NCBI GenBank assembly: GCA_020444475.1 | Contig: JAHLKV010000005.1 | Coordinates: 235,080 to 299,079, forward strand | DNA: 64,000 nt | Direction of reading: 5' to 3' | Source of the DNA: a bacterium | Lineage (GTDB): Bacteria > Zixibacteria > MSB-5A5 > GN15 > FEB-12 | Part shown: in pieces, positions 61,566 to 64,000 of the stretch | Layout of the letters: each line of letters opens with the position of its first letter | How positions within the stretch are numbered: position 1 is the first letter of the stretch | Translations under genes and position numbers: made by a program | The notes under the pieces: generated by a model | Told to the model about the DNA's origin: nothing | Database searches by the model: none | The model's input: only the letters and a program-made list of their open reading frames with translations

Positions 61566-63881
61566 ATGTCAATCCGTGTGGCCAAGCTGCTTGGCCCTGT
61601 CCTGATCCTGCTTCTGGCGGGAGGCTCAACTCGGGCCGATGAACCGGTCTCCAATCCCACCCGAACCGGAACCTTGAAGGGGGTGGTGGTCGATGCCGAC
61701 ACCAAATCTCCGATCATCGGCGCCTCAGTCATGGTAGTCGACACCGATCGCGGCGCCGCCACCAGTGACAACGGCGAGTTCCGCATCCCGGAACTCCCGG
61801 TTGGAAGCTACTCAGTCGCCGTCCGGTCGGTCGGCTACGGTCCGGTCACCCGCACCGACGTCATCATCCGGACCGGGCGACTGACGCAGCTCGATATCGA
61901 ACTCCCGGTCGTCGTCACCGAGTTCGAAGGGGTTACGGTCCTCGGCGGCTATTTCACCGAATCTCCGACCGAACCGACCGGCTCCGTATCATACTCCGGA
62001 GAGGAAGTCCGCCGCGCGCCGGGCTCGGCCGGCGATGTCAGTCGTATCATGTTTACGCTGCCGAGTGTCGCCAAAGTCAATGACCAGGTCAACAACCTGA
62101 TCGTCCGAGGTGGCTCCCCGACCGAAAACTCTTTCTATATCGATAATATCGAGATCCCGAACATCAACCACTATCCGCTGTTCGGCACCTCCGGTGGACC
62201 GATCAGTCTCGTCAACACCGACTTCGTCAAGAATGTCACCTTCTCCGCCGGTGGTTTCTCGGCCGCCTACGGTGACCGGTTGTCGTCGATCATGAACCTC
62301 TCCTTCCGCGAAGGCAACCGCGAGGAGATCGACATGCAGGCCGACCTCAACTTCGCCGGTTTCGGTCTCGTTGGCGAAGGACCCATTAACAACGGCAGAG
62401 GCTCGTGGCTTTTTTCGGCGCGGCGCAGTTATCTCGATCTACTGGTCGACGCTATCGGTACCGGCGTTGTCCCGCGTTACTCCGACTATCAGGGCAAACT
62501 CGTCTATGACCTCTCGCCGAAACACCAACTGTCCTTCCTCGGCATACTCGGTGTCGACTACATTAAATTCGAGCGCGAGGACGCAATCGACGAAGGCAAC
62601 ACCACCGACGGCTGGTCCGACGGCTACGAATACGCCCTCGGCACCAACTGGCGATTCCTCTGGAGCGATCACGGCTACTCCAACACCTCGCTGTCCTATC
62701 TCGCTACTCAAACCAAAGCCAACTATTTCGAATCCAGTACCGGCAAAGAACTGGTGCGGCAGGACAACCGCGACGGCGCTGCCCAGCTTCGCAACGTCAA
62801 CTTCTACCGCTTCAACGAACGCAACGAAATCGAGTTCGGCTTTGATGTGAAGTATGAACTGGACCGCTTCGACTACTACGCCTCGGACTACACCAACTAC
62901 ATAGGCGACTCCATCCCGCCGCTCATCATCGACGACAACATCGAATCCCCCAAAGCCGGAGGCTTTGTCAGCTACATCCTGCGCCCGACCTCACGCGTCT
63001 CGGCCACCCTCGGACTGCGCTATGATTACTTCGAGTACACCCAGGACGGGGCTGTCTCACCGCGCGCGGCGCTCTCCTATCGTCTGACCGACCGCGCCAG
63101 GCTCAACGCGGCAGTCGGCATCTACAACCAGAGTATTCCACTGATCCTGCTCTCCCAGCAGGAGAGCAACCGCGATCTCAACAGCCCCCGCGCCTACCAC
63201 TACGTGCTCGGTGGGGAATACATGCTTCGCGATGATACCCGCATGACGCTCGAAGGCTACTACAAATGGTACGAGAACTTCCCGATGGATATCGACCAGC
63301 CGGAGCTGTTTATCATCGATGAAATGGTGTACGACGAGTACTTCCAGTATCACGAAAACCTTCGCGATGACGGCAACGCCCGCTCATACGGCGTCGAGCT
63401 GACCATCCAGCGCAAACTCAAGGAAGGCATCTACGGCCTCCTTTCCGGCGCCTGGTTCCGCTCGCAATACAAAGACCTTAACGGCGATTGGCGCAACCGC
63501 GCTTTCGACAACCGCGTCATCCTCAGCGCCGAAGGCGGCTACAAGCCGAACAGCCGATGGGAGTTCAGCCTTCGCTGGGTCTACGCCGGCGGCGCGCCGT
63601 ACACGCCGCTCGACATCGAAGCGTCCCGTGCGATCAACCGCTCGGTGCACGACCAGTCGCGCGTCAACGAAGCCCGCTATCCGGCCTATCACTCGCTGAA
63701 TCTTCGCGCCGACCGACGCTTCAACTTCTCAGGCTCCAACATGATCGTCTATATCTCGGTGTGGAATGCCTACAACCGCGAGAACGTCGCCAGCTACTAC
63801 TGGAACCAGCACGAACGCAAGCAGGACAAAGTGCTTCAGTGGAGCATGCTGCCGATCTTCGGCATCGAATTTGAGTTTTGA
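61566..63881 (+). CDS. TonB-dependent receptor with carboxypeptidase-regulatory-like domain
   Basis: A 771-residue outer-membrane receptor. A signal peptide (LLGPVLILLLAGGSTRA) is followed by a CarboxypepD_reg-like domain (about 35-115; GTLKGVVVDADTKSPIIGASVMV), the plug domain (about 125-235; VNNLIVRGGSPTENSFYIDNIEIPNINHYP) and a 22-strand-type barrel ending FGIEFEF. The ending matches a TonB-dependent outer-membrane protein; no SusD-type partner follows. It lies 80 bases after the TetR-family gene and shares its operator motif. The substrate is unknown. Confidence 0.92.
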   Translation: MSIRVAKLLGPVLILLLAGGSTRADEPVSNPTRTGTLKGVVVDADTKSPIIGASVMVVDTDRGAATSDNGEFRIPELPVGSYSVAVRSVGYGPVTRTDVIIRTGRLTQLDIELPVVVTEFEGVTVLGGYFTESPTEPTGSVSYSGEEVRRAPGSAGDVSRIMFTLPSVAKVNDQVNNLIVRGGSPTENSFYIDNIEIPNINHYPLFGTSGGPISLVNTDFVKNVTFSAGGFSAAYGDRLSSIMNLSFREGNREEIDMQADLNFAGFGLVGEGPINNGRGSWLFSARRSYLDLLVDAIGTGVVPRYSDYQGKLVYDLSPKHQLSFLGILGVDYIKFEREDAIDEGNTTDGWSDGYEYALGTNWRFLWSDHGYSNTSLSYLATQTKANYFESSTGKELVRQDNRDGAAQLRNVNFYRFNERNEIEFGFDVKYELDRFDYYASDYTNYIGDSIPPLIIDDNIESPKAGGFVSYILRPTSRVSATLGLRYDYFEYTQDGAVSPRAALSYRLTDRARLNAAVGIYNQSIPLILLSQQESNRDLNSPRAYHYVLGGEYMLRDDTRMTLEGYYKWYENFPMDIDQPELFIIDEMVYDEYFQYHENLRDDGNARSYGVELTIQRKLKEGIYGLLSGAWFRSQYKDLNGDWRNRAFDNRVILSAEGGYKPNSRWEFSLRWVYAGGAPYTPLDIEASRAINRSVHDQSRVNEARYPAYHSLNLRADRRFNFSGSNMIVYISVWNAYNRENVASYYWNQHERKQDKVLQWSMLPIFGIEFEF

Positions 63882-63898
63882 GCTGAACTCAAACGCCC

Positions 63899-63926
63899 CC
63901 CCCCTCTCACGGACGGGAGAGGGGGG
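63899..63926 (+). terminator. GC-rich hairpin after the TonB receptor
   Basis: CCCCCCTCTC pairs perfectly with GAGAGGGGGG around an 8-base loop, 17 bases after the stop. No T tract follows, so termination is probable but not certain. Nothing is recognised from here to the window end. Confidence 0.6.
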
Positions 63927-64000
63927 AGACACATGTCTGAATTCGTGACGGCAGTACGGTTCTCAGCCCAATGTGGGTACCCGACGCTTCGGCGTAGGGC

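Overview
This 64 kb window is a densely packed bacterial chromosome segment with about 51 protein-coding genes, short intergenic gaps, good Shine-Dalgarno sites and sigma70-like promoters. I see no rRNA, tRNA, CRISPR array, phage or insertion sequence. The envelope is Gram-negative: RND pump, TonB-dependent receptor, porin. Two C-terminal modules recur in the large secreted proteins. One is a double EF-hand/dockerin-like repeat with the core DLSDLIYLVNYLFLGGP. The other is a Por/T9SS-like end (QNYPNPFNP ... SRKMLLLK). From general knowledge of such genomes this pairing suggests the FCB superphylum, most likely a Zixibacteria-type lineage; this is inference, with no marker gene in the window to prove it.

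Layout. 1-8.4 kb: end of a GNAT gene, a GYD protein, a DUF2156 protein, a polyferredoxin, a BlaI/BlaR1-like repressor-protease pair in which the protease carries an SDY repeat tail, a tRNA-dihydrouridine synthase and a lipoprotein. 8.4-19.5 kb: RND pump and adaptor, bacilliredoxin behind dyad repeats, a large secreted protein, an Mrp/Nfu iron-sulphur carrier pair, and an exported YCII-SRPBCC fusion. 19.5-31.4 kb: a secreted protein with seven C-type-lectin-like modules, then a tightly coupled seven-gene minus-strand operon (ACP, FabG-like SDR, AMP ligase, LuxE-like, LuxC-like, GNAT-like, LPG-synthase-TM-like), then a deacetylase-like protein. 31.5-53 kb: CBS protein, LemA/DUF2207 pair, several secreted dockerin-like or sorting-tag proteins (M28 peptidase, FG-GAP protein, beta-helix protein, heptahaem cytochrome), a MacB/FtsX-type ABC pair and small housekeeping genes. 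53-60.7 kb: a phosphate regulon with PhoR-like kinase, porin, PstS, PstC, PstA, PstB and PhoU. 60.8-63.9 kb: a TetR regulator and a TonB-dependent receptor that share an operator motif.

How genes work together. The pho block reads as one system: kinase, outer-membrane channel, binding protein, ABC importer and PhoU. Four 11-bp repeats lie ahead of the porin, as expected for PhoB-type binding, although no PhoB gene is present. The LuxC/LuxE/ACP operon looks like a pathway that activates a carboxylic acid, holds it on a carrier protein and reduces it to an aldehyde without luciferase; its product is unknown. It is the best candidate here for an undescribed system.
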